From JAHECQ01 sp047638695 (lineage in GTDB: Bacteria > Actinomycetota > Acidimicrobiia > Acidimicrobiales > SZUA-35), in assembly GCA_047638695.1 (NCBI GenBank), contig JBLINY010000091.1, forward strand, positions 1 to 18,716: a stretch of 18,716 nucleotides of DNA. The letters are read 5' to 3'. The notes beneath the pieces are model-generated. The model saw only the letters and a program-made list of their open reading frames with translations, ran no database searches and had not been told where the DNA came from. Position numbers and translations under genes: made by a program. Below are positions 6,099-13,967 of this stretch, in pieces. The stretch's first letter is position 1, and each line of letters opens with the position of its first letter.

Positions 6099-7229
6099 AT
6101 GGTGATCGGTAGCGCAGACCCGGGCGACGTCGATGTTCTTGGTGCTCCCTTGGAGTTGTCCTGCGGCCTGGTGCTCCCGAACCGAATTGTGAAAGCAGCC
6201 ATGTCCGACTCGCTCGGCGATGGCCGGGGCGCCCCCACGGACGTGCAGGTGCGCTTGTATGAGCGATGGTTAGACGGAGGTGTGGCGCTCGCGATCGTTG
6301 GTGAAGTACAGGTCGACCCTAGGTATCCGGAGAAGCCGGGGAACCTTGTCTTGGATGGCTCTACTCCAGAGCCAAGTTTTCGCCGATTGGCAAGGGCCGA
6401 CGAGCGAGGTCGCGGCCACGTCTGGCCGCAGCTCGGCCATGCAGGGGCATTGGCACATCGGCCGATCTCGTCTCCGGTCGGCCCATCAGCGCTAAACATC
6501 GAAGGTCTGACTTGTTCGGGTCTCTCGCTCGCGGCCATCGAGGAACTCCCGGCCGTCTATTCAGCAGCAGCTCGGAGGGCGCTCGACGCGGGATTCAGTG
6601 GTGTGGAGGTACACGCTGGGCATGGGTTTCTGCTCAGCCAGTTTCTGTCGCCGCTGTTTAATCTTCGAAACGACCGCTACGGAGGTCCGATCGAAAATCG
6701 CTGTCGGCTGATCGTGGACATCGTCGATCGGATCCGGGCCGAAACCGGCTCGGGTTTCGCCATCGGGGTCAAGATCAATGCCACTGATCAACTCGACGGC
6801 GGGCTCACCGAGGCTGATGCCCTCGTTGCGATCGAACTTGTCGGTCAAACGTCAGTTGATGTGATCGACATTAGTGGCGGGACGTATTTTCCTGGGGCCG
6901 TTGCGAGCTCTGACCGGGTCTTCTCCGGTCCCTACTTCGCCGAGTTCGCCCATAAGGCCCGAGCTGTCACTGACTCGGTATTGATGTTGACGGGCGGCAT
7001 CAAGACCCGTCGCCAGGCTGTCGATCTCATTGCAGCTGGTGACGTGGACCTCGTCGGCTTGGCTAGGGCGATGGTCCTCGATCCTGAGCTCGCTTCCACA
7101 TGGCTTGGCCCGGACCCGGCCGATCCAGAGTTCCCCGTATTTGTCTCGCCACCAGCCGGAGGGGTCACCGCCTGGTACACGATGCGCATGACCGCCCTCG
7201 CAGAAGACCGGGAGCAGTCCTTCGAGTAA
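6099..7229 (+). CDS. NADH:flavin oxidoreductase, old yellow enzyme family
   Basis: This is a single-domain FMN TIM barrel of 376 residues, expected to reduce activated C=C bonds with NAD(P)H. Visible motifs are LPNRIVKAAMSD near the N-terminus, QLGHAGAL (111-118), the active-site segment GVEVHAGHGFLLSQFLSP with H172 and H175, the family signature NDRYGGPIENRCRL (191-204), and the C-terminal FMN-phosphate segment LTGGIKTRR...VGLARAMVLDP. There is no 4Fe-4S cysteine cluster or FAD domain as in 2,4-dienoyl-CoA reductase types. The start is ATG at 6099, with a GGA 7 bases before it. It is divergent from the MBL gene and 155 bp upstream of the alcohol dehydrogenase. The substrate is unknown; an enone, or a steroid- or lignin-like intermediate, would fit. 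Confidence 0.88.
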   Translation: MVIGSADPGDVDVLGAPLELSCGLVLPNRIVKAAMSDSLGDGRGAPTDVQVRLYERWLDGGVALAIVGEVQVDPRYPEKPGNLVLDGSTPEPSFRRLARADERGRGHVWPQLGHAGALAHRPISSPVGPSALNIEGLTCSGLSLAAIEELPAVYSAAARRALDAGFSGVEVHAGHGFLLSQFLSPLFNLRNDRYGGPIENRCRLIVDIVDRIRAETGSGFAIGVKINATDQLDGGLTEADALVAIELVGQTSVDVIDISGGTYFPGAVASSDRVFSGPYFAEFAHKARAVTDSVLMLTGGIKTRRQAVDLIAAGDVDLVGLARAMVLDPELASTWLGPDPADPEFPVFVSPPAGGVTAWYTMRMTALAEDREQSFE

Positions 7230-7384
7230 ACGTTGGCCGAGGCGCTCGCAGAATACGCATCCCGTGACGCGCACCGTGTCGCCGATTGGAACGCAACGTT
7301 CGACCGTGACCTGCCCTGACGTCGGGATCAAGGCCGTCGTCAAACGCGGCGGTATCGCAGTCGACGCGAACTCCGGTCTCGGCC

Positions 7385-8551
7385 GTGACATCTACACCAA
7401 TCAGAGCAGCGGTTTGCCGCTCGTTCGGCGAACCGCTGTCGGTCGAGCAACTTCACCTCGCCGCCCCCGAGTCGGGGCAGGTACAGGTCAAGATCCTTGC
7501 TTCTGCGGTGTGCCATAGCGACATTCACTTCTTCGACGGCGCGTGGGGAGGCAGGCTCCCTGCTGTGTGGGGACACGAGGCTGCCGGCGTAGTCGAAGCG
7601 CTCGGCGACGGCGTGTCTGAGATCGATGTGGGCGACCATGTCGTCATCACCTTGATCAAGTCGTGCGGTGATTGTCGCAATTGCCGGTCCGGCGCTTCAG
7701 TCGCTTGCACCGGGGAGCTGAGCGATCATCCGAGCCCGCTTTCCGATGCCGACGGCAACGCTGTCGGCCATGGTCTGGGCACCGCAGCGTTCGCCGAACG
7801 GGCGGTCGTCGACCAGTCTCAGGTGGTCGTGATTCACTCCGAAATGGCCATGGCTCCGGCCTCTTTACTGGCCTGTGGCATCATCACGGGTGTGGGCGCA
7901 GCGATCAATACCGCCAAGATCGAGGCTGGTTCGAGCGTGGTCGTCATCGGCACTGGCGGCGTCGGCCTGAACGCCGTGCAGGGTGCACGGCTCGCTGGAG
8001 CGACGACCATTATCGCCGTGGACCTAGCCGACGAGAAGCTCGAGGCGGCCCGCGAATTTGGCGCCACTGAGGTAATCAACAGTCGTACCCATGACCTGCA
8101 TCAGGCGGTCAAGACCATCACCGAAGGGACCATGGTCGACTATGTGCTTGTGACCGTTGGAGCCCGACAGCCGATCGAACAGGCCCCTTCGCTTCTTGCT
8201 CCGAACGGGACCGTCGTGATTGTGGGCATGCCCGCAACCGGCGTCACCGTGACCATTGACCCGGTGATGATGGCGGCTCTGAACCAATCAATTCTGGGCT
8301 CGAAAATGGGCACGTCAACGATCAACGTCGACATTCCCGAGCTCATCTCGAAGTACCGCGACGGTGACCTTCTGCTGGACGAGCTTGTCACGCACACCTG
8401 CGCAATCGATGACATCAACGAGGCGATCGAATCGGTCAAGAGCGGCCATGCCATCCGCAACGTGATTCTCTTCGACCCAGACACGATTGCTGCGCATCAG
8501 AGCACTGCGGACGCAAGCACTGGGGAAGCACTCGCTGAGGACAACGACTGA
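7385..8551 (+). CDS. zinc-dependent alcohol dehydrogenase (MDR superfamily)
   Basis: This 388-residue MDR enzyme is expected to interconvert an alcohol and an aldehyde with NAD. Catalytic zinc ligands are C43 in AVCHSD, H64/E65 in WGHEAAG and C164 in LLACGIITG. The structural zinc site C94, C97, C100, C108 is complete. The nucleotide-binding motif GTGGVG lies at 189-194, and D213 at the end of the next strand favours NAD over NADP. The layout resembles the class III/aryl alcohol dehydrogenase branch. A tail of about 20 residues after the Rossmann domain is probably unstructured. The start is GTG 7385. The 155-bp gap before it holds only a short inverted repeat (GAACG/CGTTC, 7289-7301). The TGA stop overlaps the next ATG by one base, so the two genes are co-translated. 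Confidence 0.9.
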   Translation: MTSTPIRAAVCRSFGEPLSVEQLHLAAPESGQVQVKILASAVCHSDIHFFDGAWGGRLPAVWGHEAAGVVEALGDGVSEIDVGDHVVITLIKSCGDCRNCRSGASVACTGELSDHPSPLSDADGNAVGHGLGTAAFAERAVVDQSQVVVIHSEMAMAPASLLACGIITGVGAAINTAKIEAGSSVVVIGTGGVGLNAVQGARLAGATTIIAVDLADEKLEAAREFGATEVINSRTHDLHQAVKTITEGTMVDYVLVTVGARQPIEQAPSLLAPNGTVVIVGMPATGVTVTIDPVMMAALNQSILGSKMGTSTINVDIPELISKYRDGDLLLDELVTHTCAIDDINEAIESVKSGHAIRNVILFDPDTIAAHQSTADASTGEALAEDND

Positions 8552-9756
8552 TGCATGTGGCAGAGCTCGAGACCTTCGTCGTCGGCAATCGCCCAGGCGA
8601 GTTCGGGGGCGAGTACTTCATCTTTGTGAAGCTCACGACCAATACCGGGATTGTGGGTTACGGCGAACACTATGGCGCCACGTTCGGGCCCGATGTTGTG
8701 CCCGTGATGATCGCCGACATCGCCGAACGGCACCTGATCGGCAAGGACCCGTTCGAGATCGAACGCTTCTGGCATCGCTGTCTTGGGTCGGGCTTTTCTC
8801 ATCGCCCTGACATCTCGCTGATGGGGTGTGTGAGCGCGCTCGAAATGGCCTGCTGGGACATCATTGGTAAGGAGGTCGACAGGCCCGCCTACCAACTGTT
8901 GGGCGGACAGGTGCATGACGCTTTGCGTTCCTACACCTACCTGTATCCGGAGCCCGGCGACAGCGCCGATGTGTACAGCGATCCGGCGACCGCGGCAGAG
9001 CGAGCCGCCTTCGAGGTCGAGCGAGGATTCACCGCCGTGAAGTTCGATCCAGCCGGCCCGTACTCGGTATTCGATGGCCACCAGCCAACCCTCGAACGCC
9101 TCGAACTATGTGAAGAGATGGTCGCTGCGGTCCGAGAAGCCGTTGGCACCAAGGCCGACATTCTGTTCGGAACCCACGGTCAGTTCACGGCGGCAGGAGC
9201 GCTGCGTCTTGCTCGTCGGCTCGAGGCCTATGACCCGTTGTGGTTTGAGGAGCCCGTGCCGCCAGACAATCCTGCCGAGATGGCGAAGGTGGCATCGCAG
9301 ACGACCATTCCGATCGCGGCTGGCGAGCGGTTGACGACGAAGGCCGAGTTCGCTCGGCTGCTCGATGTGAAGGCAGCTTCGATTCTTCAGATGAACCTTG
9401 GTCGCGTCGGCGGGTTGCTCGAGGCAAAGAAGATCGGTGCCCTCGCCGAGGCCAATGGCGCCCAGCTTGCGCCGCATCTCTATTGCGGCCCAATTGTCGG
9501 CGCGGCCAACGTGCAGCTCGCCACCTGTTCGCCGAACTTTCTGATCCTCGAGAGCATCCGTGACTGGTCCGGCATTCATACCGACCTGCTCAAGACGCCA
9601 ATGCAGTTCGAAGACGGCCATGTCATCCCGCCGACGGCACCCGGCCTCGGCGTCGAGCTCGACGAAGACTTCGCCCGGGCCAACCCTTACACCGGCGAGA
9701 AGCTGCACCTCAAGATGGACCCGAACCCCGTCACGCCGTTGAGTGACCAGTTCTGA
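8551..9756 (+). CDS. enolase-superfamily enzyme (mandelate racemase/muconate lactonizing type)
   Basis: This 401-residue protein has the N-terminal capping domain (1-120) and a TIM barrel. Barrel motifs are K164-F-D166 in AVKFD (acid/base region), ILFGTHGQF (205-212), WFEEPVPPDN (E233/E234, metal), AAGERL (E259, metal) and APHLYCGP (H309, base). These enzymes remove an alpha proton from a carboxylate, most often to dehydrate sugar acids. The Asp usually found two residues before the His in the third-strand motif is Gly207 here, so the metal site may differ from D-galactonate dehydratase. The start overlaps the alcohol dehydrogenase stop (TGATG). Being paired with a dehydrogenase suggests successive steps on one hydroxy-acid substrate, which I cannot name. 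Confidence 0.88.
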   Translation: MHVAELETFVVGNRPGEFGGEYFIFVKLTTNTGIVGYGEHYGATFGPDVVPVMIADIAERHLIGKDPFEIERFWHRCLGSGFSHRPDISLMGCVSALEMACWDIIGKEVDRPAYQLLGGQVHDALRSYTYLYPEPGDSADVYSDPATAAERAAFEVERGFTAVKFDPAGPYSVFDGHQPTLERLELCEEMVAAVREAVGTKADILFGTHGQFTAAGALRLARRLEAYDPLWFEEPVPPDNPAEMAKVASQTTIPIAAGERLTTKAEFARLLDVKAASILQMNLGRVGGLLEAKKIGALAEANGAQLAPHLYCGPIVGAANVQLATCSPNFLILESIRDWSGIHTDLLKTPMQFEDGHVIPPTAPGLGVELDEDFARANPYTGEKLHLKMDPNPVTPLSDQF

Positions 9757-9978
9757 TTCGGTAGCGCTTTCGGCCGCCTCGGCGGAGTCATAGGCACGGA
9801 AGTACCGCGGTCAAACCGTGGCCCACATTTGCTTCCACGGCTCGGCATCGTGGGCTCTGCTCGTTCGGTGAATCCGTGCTTCGCAACGTTGGACGCGCGT
9901 TTGTCAGCTCGTTGGGCTGGCCAGATCTCACAACGAAACGTCGCTTAGGCTCTGAACGCGACGTTGGGGAGGACTGCG
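9757..9978. other. intergenic region with hairpins, no gene
   Basis: No coding frame is supported in these 222 bp. CCGCGGT/ACCGTGG (9805-9821) and CCGTGG/CCACGG (9816-9840) can form alternative overlapping hairpins. They could end transcription from the upstream pair, but no T-tract follows. The ribosome binding site GGGGAGGA (9966-9973) serves the next gene. Confidence 0.35.
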
Positions 9979-10848
9979 ATGATCGTCTTGATTACCGGAG
10001 CGAGTTCAGGAATTGGGCTGCAAGCGGCAGTGGAGTTGGCTCGCCGTGGTGAAACGGTTGTGGCGTCGATGCGCGACACTCGACGCTCGACGGCATTGCT
10101 GGAAGCGGCGAAGAGCGCGGGGGTGAGCGTCGACGTCGCTGAGCTTGACGTGACCGACAGGACTTCGGTTACTGCAGCCATTGACGGTGTCATTGAACGC
10201 CACGGCAGGATTGATGTCGTTGTCAACAACGCTGGCGTTTGGACCGTGGGCCCTCTCGAGCATCTATCCGATGACGAGACCTCAGGAATGATCGACACCA
10301 ACTTGGCGGGAACGGTGCGGGTCATCCAGGCCACGGTCGGCCACATGCGATCCCAAGGCGGAGGCAGGATCATCAACGTCGGGTCTGCTGTGGCCGATCC
10401 TGGCCACGGGGTACGTCTTGTGGCTCTCTACAGTGCGACCAAGGCTGCTCTTCGCTCCTTGAGTTTCGAGTTGGCGAAAGAACTTCGTCCCGTCGGGATC
10501 GACGTCGTTCATCTGGAAGGCGGAATTCGTGGACAGACCGGCATGTGGGCCAACGCCGGAGCCAAGCTTGAGTCGTTCAGCGCCGATTCCCCTTATCGAG
10601 AGGTCGAAGCCATTGCCGCCAGGCAGATGCGGGCCGCGATTGCTGGCCAGTCCGATCCGTCGGGTGCCGCGAAGATCATGGCTGATGCGTGCACGGTCGA
10701 GTCGCCCGCGATTCGGCACCCGCCAGAAGCCCAGAGCGGTTCATGGGGGTTGATCACTGATGAGGAGTTCATTCAACTCTGTGACGGGGCAGACCCTGCA
10801 CCGATCAATGAACGCCACGGAATCGATTTCAGCTTCTGGGGCATCTGA
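9979..10848 (+). CDS. short-chain dehydrogenase/reductase (SDR)
   Basis: This classical SDR of 289 residues is a soluble NAD(P)-dependent oxidoreductase acting on an alcohol or carbonyl. It shows the cofactor motif TGASSGIG (6-13), the DVTD strand end (57-60), NNAG (83-86), catalytic S136 in INVGSAVAD, and Y151-x-x-x-K155 in YSATK. M31-R32 after the second strand suggests NADP preference, a weak inference. The ATG at 9979 is chosen because GGGGAGGA sits five bases before it; a TTG 15 bases upstream would swallow that site. The C-terminus after residue 190 is longer than in core SDRs and probably shapes the substrate pocket. It is followed after 57 bp by the luciferase-like monooxygenase gene. 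Confidence 0.88.
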   Translation: MIVLITGASSGIGLQAAVELARRGETVVASMRDTRRSTALLEAAKSAGVSVDVAELDVTDRTSVTAAIDGVIERHGRIDVVVNNAGVWTVGPLEHLSDDETSGMIDTNLAGTVRVIQATVGHMRSQGGGRIINVGSAVADPGHGVRLVALYSATKAALRSLSFELAKELRPVGIDVVHLEGGIRGQTGMWANAGAKLESFSADSPYREVEAIAARQMRAAIAGQSDPSGAAKIMADACTVESPAIRHPPEAQSGSWGLITDEEFIQLCDGADPAPINERHGIDFSFWGI

Positions 10849-10905
10849 ACCATCACCTCCTTGGCTCGCCTTGCCCTGGCGCGTTGGTGTAGTAGCAATG
10901 AGGAC

Positions 10906-11820
10906 ATGGAATTTGGTGTTCATCTTCCCGATTCAGGTGGCATGGCCGGACGCGAGCCGGTGCTCGCGTTTGCCAAGGCGGCCGAGGCTCTCGGTTACGA
11001 GTCGCTTTGGTCGAGTGACCACATCGCTTGGCCCGATGTCGATTCGATCACGTCGCAGTACCCCTACGGCGAGAACTCTGGGTTTCCGTCTCCGGGAAGC
11101 GCCTGGCTCGACTGCATTGGGTCGCTGACGTTTGCAGCCGCTGTGACCGAGAAGGTGCGCCTCGGCACGACCGTGCTGATCATCGGCTACCGGCCGGCGA
11201 TCCAACAAGCCAAGGCTTGGGCCACGCTCGATGTTCTCTCCGGTGGGCGGGCCATTCTCGGTGTCGGCGTTGGCTGGATGAAAGAAGAGTTCGAGGCCAT
11301 TGGCATGCCGTGGGAGCAGCGAGGCCAACGGGCCGATGAGTTCCTCGACATCTTCGAAAAGCTGTGGGCCGATGAACGGGTGAGCCATGCAGGGGAGTTC
11401 GACTCCTTCGGCCCCATTGGGTTCTCACCGAAGCCGACCAACGGCCGTATCCCGGTTTGGGTTGGCGGCCACACCAGGCCGGCCTTCCGTCGGACCGCCA
11501 AGTACGGCGACGCCTTTCATGCCGCTTTCACCGAACCCGACGAGCTCGCCACCATGTTCGCTGGTGTTGCCGCAGAGTGCGAAGCCATCGACCGCGACCC
11601 GGCCGAGGTCGAAAAGACGATGCTGCACCGGGTTCTATTCGACAAAGAAGTCGACGGCTCGATTAGCGGTTCGACCGATCAGGTCGTTGACCAAATCGGC
11701 ACCTACGCCGAACTCGGTGTGAGTCACATGGCGATCTTCTTCTTACAGCGAGGTGGGGTCGAAGGGAAGCTCGACGCCATTCATAGATTCGCCGAAGAGG
11801 TTCGACCGCAACTCGGCTGA
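10906..11820 (+). CDS. luciferase-like monooxygenase, probably F420-dependent type
   Basis: This is a single TIM-barrel protein of 304 residues of the bacterial luciferase-like family. Segments include MEFGVHLPDSGG at the start, AEALGYESLWSSDHI, EKVRLGTTVLIIGYR, ATLDVLSGGRAILGVGVGWMKEEFEAIG, RIPVWVGGHTRPAFRRTAKYGDAFH, and a C-terminal EVRPQLG. The pattern matches actinobacterial F420-dependent oxidoreductases, but FMN cannot be excluded from sequence. The start is taken at ATG 10906, where the family's conserved beginning lies; an upstream TTG would add 15 unconserved residues. The region around VRLGTTVL to ILGVG is homologous to the broken fragment at 1-111. It ends convergently with the HAD gene across a hairpin. 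Confidence 0.88.
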   Translation: MEFGVHLPDSGGMAGREPVLAFAKAAEALGYESLWSSDHIAWPDVDSITSQYPYGENSGFPSPGSAWLDCIGSLTFAAAVTEKVRLGTTVLIIGYRPAIQQAKAWATLDVLSGGRAILGVGVGWMKEEFEAIGMPWEQRGQRADEFLDIFEKLWADERVSHAGEFDSFGPIGFSPKPTNGRIPVWVGGHTRPAFRRTAKYGDAFHAAFTEPDELATMFAGVAAECEAIDRDPAEVEKTMLHRVLFDKEVDGSISGSTDQVVDQIGTYAELGVSHMAIFFLQRGGVEGKLDAIHRFAEEVRPQLG

Positions 11821-11826
11821 ACGAAC

Positions 11827-11845
11827 TGCCGGTTTACTTCCGGCA
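11827..11845. terminator. hairpin between convergent genes
   Basis: TGCCGG (11827-11832) and CCGGCA (11840-11845) are perfect 6-bp arms around the 7-base loop TTTACTT, placed between the monooxygenase stop (11820) and the end of the HAD gene (11834), whose stop codon lies in the loop. The position suits a bidirectional terminator. The lack of a T-tract makes an intrinsic terminator uncertain. Confidence 0.4.
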
Positions 11846-12607
11846 TATCGGGAGGTCGAGCAGTTCGGTCAGTTCCGCCAGCACATGATGTACATCCGGA
11901 GTCGGTGGCGCCGGTTGCCGGGGAAGCCATGCCGTCGTGCATCCGAGCGCAGCAGCCCCAGCCATATCGCTTCGAAGATCGTCACCGACGAACAGCACCT
12001 CCGTCGGTTGCACCGACAACGCCTGCATCGCTCGTTCGAACGGGAGGGCATGCGGCTTCATCCGGCCGACGTCGGCCGAGACGACGACGGTGTCGAAGAA
12101 GTGGCGAAGACCGTGCTGAGTCAGGGTTCGGAAAACGAACGAGGATTCGGGGTAGTTCGAGACAACGGCCAAGCTGAATTGTTGGCCGAGTTCGGTCAGC
12201 ACCTGCTTGGCGCCCGGCATCATGGCGGTGCGGAACGCCAGTTCGTCGAGCAGCTTCCCGAGGTAGATGTCGGTGCGTCCGTCGTTGCCACCGCACACAC
12301 ATCCGCACTGCTCCAACGCCGTGACGATGCGGGCCCCCATCGGTTGGTCGACACCGGTGTCGGCCATCACCGCGAACTGGTCCTCGGAGGCCTTGCGATA
12401 GGCCTCGACAAAGGCTGCGCTTGTGGTGCCGGTCGCGGCCAGGCACCGGCATTCGGCGGCTGCCTCGAACCAACGAAAGAATGTCTCGACCGCCTCGAGA
12501 TGTCCGCCGCCATCGGTGCTGAACCCGGGATAACGGACAAGGGTGTCGCCCCAGTCGAAAAACACCGCCTGAATCGTCGACCGCTGTGTCGTGTGTCTAC
12601 TGCCCAC
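11834..12607 (-). CDS. HAD-family phosphatase-like hydrolase
   Basis: This 257-residue HAD hydrolase shows all four motifs: I, D18-W-G-D21-T (nucleophile and acid); II, AVVSNYPES (Ser); III, Lys in GRMKPHALPF; IV, FVGDDLRSD (metal-binding Asp pair). A helical cap at about residues 30-125 makes it a C1-type HAD, usually acting on small phosphorylated metabolites or haloacids. The start is taken as GTG 12607, overlapping the esterase stop by 11 bp; extension to 12646 is possible but adds unconserved residues. As last gene of the minus-strand run with QPRTase-, OMPDC- and HisI-like enzymes, a role in dephosphorylating a ribonucleotide intermediate is attractive but inferred. Confidence 0.85.
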   Translation of the reverse strand: MGSRHTTQRSTIQAVFFDWGDTLVRYPGFSTDGGGHLEAVETFFRWFEAAAECRCLAATGTTSAAFVEAYRKASEDQFAVMADTGVDQPMGARIVTALEQCGCVCGGNDGRTDIYLGKLLDELAFRTAMMPGAKQVLTELGQQFSLAVVSNYPESSFVFRTLTQHGLRHFFDTVVVSADVGRMKPHALPFERAMQALSVQPTEVLFVGDDLRSDMAGAAALGCTTAWLPRQPAPPTPDVHHVLAELTELLDLPICRK

Positions 12608-13580
12608 CGGGTCGCAGCGCTCGCCGGAATGCGTCGATGATCTCATCCACGATGGTTTGGACGTCGTCGCTCACGGCCAGCGCCCGCATGAAACCGTGGG
12701 GCAAACGTTGGGCATGGGTGAGGGTCACCGGGGTTCCATCGGCCTGCAGCCGTTCCGCGTACTTGATGCCGTCGTCGCGGAGCGGGTCGTACTCGGCAGC
12801 CACGACATGAGCCGGGGCCAACCCGGCAAAGCTAGAAGCCCTCAGGGGCACGGCTCGGGGGTCAGAAGTGTCGAGCGCGTCCGGGAGGTAGGCGCGCCAG
12901 AAGTACTCCATCTCAGTCGCCGACAGGACGGGTGCCTCGGCATTTTCTCGGTAGGAGTCGGTGTCGAAGTTGGCGTCCGTAGCCGGGTAGTTGAGAACCT
13001 GTAGACGGAGCGGTGGGCCACCGGTGTCGCGGCTTTCGATGGCGCAGGCAGCGGCCAGGTTGCCACCCGAGCTCTCACCTGTGACCGCTAGTCGGTTCGG
13101 GTCGATACCGAGAGACGAGGCCTGCTCGGCGACCCAGCACAGCGTTCGATAGCAGTCGTCGAACCCAGCGGGGAACGGGTGCTCGGGACTTAGCCGATAG
13201 TCGGGGCTGATCACCACAGCGCCTACCTCGTGGCAATAGGCGACCGACATAGGGTCGGACTGCTCGGCGCTGCCGTACATCCAACCGCCGCCGTGGAAGT
13301 AGACGATGGCTGGCAGCTGCTGACCTGGAGACTGAGACAGCGGCCGGTAGACCCGGACTGGGATGGAATGATCGCCCGCGCTGATCTCCATCGTCTCGAT
13401 CGCCACGTTTTCCGGTGGCGGCGTATCCGCAGAGCGTCGGGCTTTGGCCACTCGGGCTCGACGAACGGCGACGTCCTCGAGGTGAGTGGGCACCGTTCGA
13501 CCGGCGATCAGCTGTTCGAGGTAGGGCACATAAGTTGGGTCAAGATCCATGGGTCGCATGGCGTCGACCTCGAAGTGCAT
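12597..13580 (-). CDS. alpha/beta hydrolase, HSL-family esterase
   Basis: This 327-residue carboxylesterase-type enzyme shows the HSL (family IV) signature: oxyanion-hole HGGGW (96-100), nucleophile S170 in GESSGG, catalytic D265 in EYDPLRD and H295 in LPHGFM. The N-terminal ~60 residues form the usual helical cap. No signal peptide or membrane segment is seen, so it is cytosolic. It would hydrolyse short-chain esters, lactones or possibly amides. The start is ATG 13580, preceded by AGGGGA six bases upstream. It begins nine bp after the HisI-like gene and overlaps the HAD gene, so it belongs to the same transcription unit. Its substrate is unknown. Confidence 0.9.
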   Translation of the reverse strand: MHFEVDAMRPMDLDPTYVPYLEQLIAGRTVPTHLEDVAVRRARVAKARRSADTPPPENVAIETMEISAGDHSIPVRVYRPLSQSPGQQLPAIVYFHGGGWMYGSAEQSDPMSVAYCHEVGAVVISPDYRLSPEHPFPAGFDDCYRTLCWVAEQASSLGIDPNRLAVTGESSGGNLAAACAIESRDTGGPPLRLQVLNYPATDANFDTDSYRENAEAPVLSATEMEYFWRAYLPDALDTSDPRAVPLRASSFAGLAPAHVVAAEYDPLRDDGIKYAERLQADGTPVTLTHAQRLPHGFMRALAVSDDVQTIVDEIIDAFRRALRPGGQ

Positions 13581-13589
13581 GGCAGTCCC

Positions 13590-13967
13590 CTAGTGGTCGG
13601 CGGGGCCCGGGAGCTCCTTGAAGAAGCAGCTCCGATACCCCTGACCACAGATGCCCTGATCGACGGTTGTCTCGAAGAGGACGGTGTCGTCGTCGCAGTC
13701 GATCATGACGCGACTGATCGGTACGACGTTTCCGTCCTCTTCACCCATGGTCCAGACTCGTCCAAGCGTTCGCCGGAACATCGTGAGGATGCCCGTTGTG
13801 CAACAGATCTCCCAGGCTTCGGGGTTGAGGAAACCAACCATGAGGACCTCGCGGGAAAAGCCGTGCTGCAGAACGAAGGGAACAAGGCCGTTGAGCTTGG
13901 TGAAGTCGAGCTCGGTTGGCTCGACCACCAGCCCTTGCGGCGCCGCGTCGGTGGGGTCACCCGACAT
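13590..13967 (-). CDS. HisI-like protein (phosphoribosyl-AMP cyclohydrolase family)
   Basis: This 125-residue protein has the fold and metal residues of HisI, which opens the adenine ring of phosphoribosyl-AMP in histidine synthesis. Visible are LNGLVPFVLQH, EVLMVGFLNPEAWE, FRRTLGRVWTMGEEDGN, the triad D90-C91-D92-D93-D94 and C107/C114 in ICGQGYRSCF, with the spacing of HisI metal ligands. It departs where HisI usually has W-x-K-G-x-T-S-G-N: here it is WTMGEEDGN, losing the Lys and Thr/Ser and gaining acids. No other histidine gene is nearby. The ATG at 13967 has AGGAG seven bases upstream and overlaps the OMPDC-like stop by 11 bp. A ring-opening hydrolase on another nucleotide-like substrate is inferred. 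Confidence 0.83.
   Translation of the reverse strand: MSGDPTDAAPQGLVVEPTELDFTKLNGLVPFVLQHGFSREVLMVGFLNPEAWEICCTTGILTMFRRTLGRVWTMGEEDGNVVPISRVMIDCDDDTVLFETTVDQGICGQGYRSCFFKELPGPADH

Noticed and set aside
9805..9840. Intrinsic terminator after the enolase-superfamily gene
   Set aside because: Hairpins can form, but there is no T-tract and they compete with one another.
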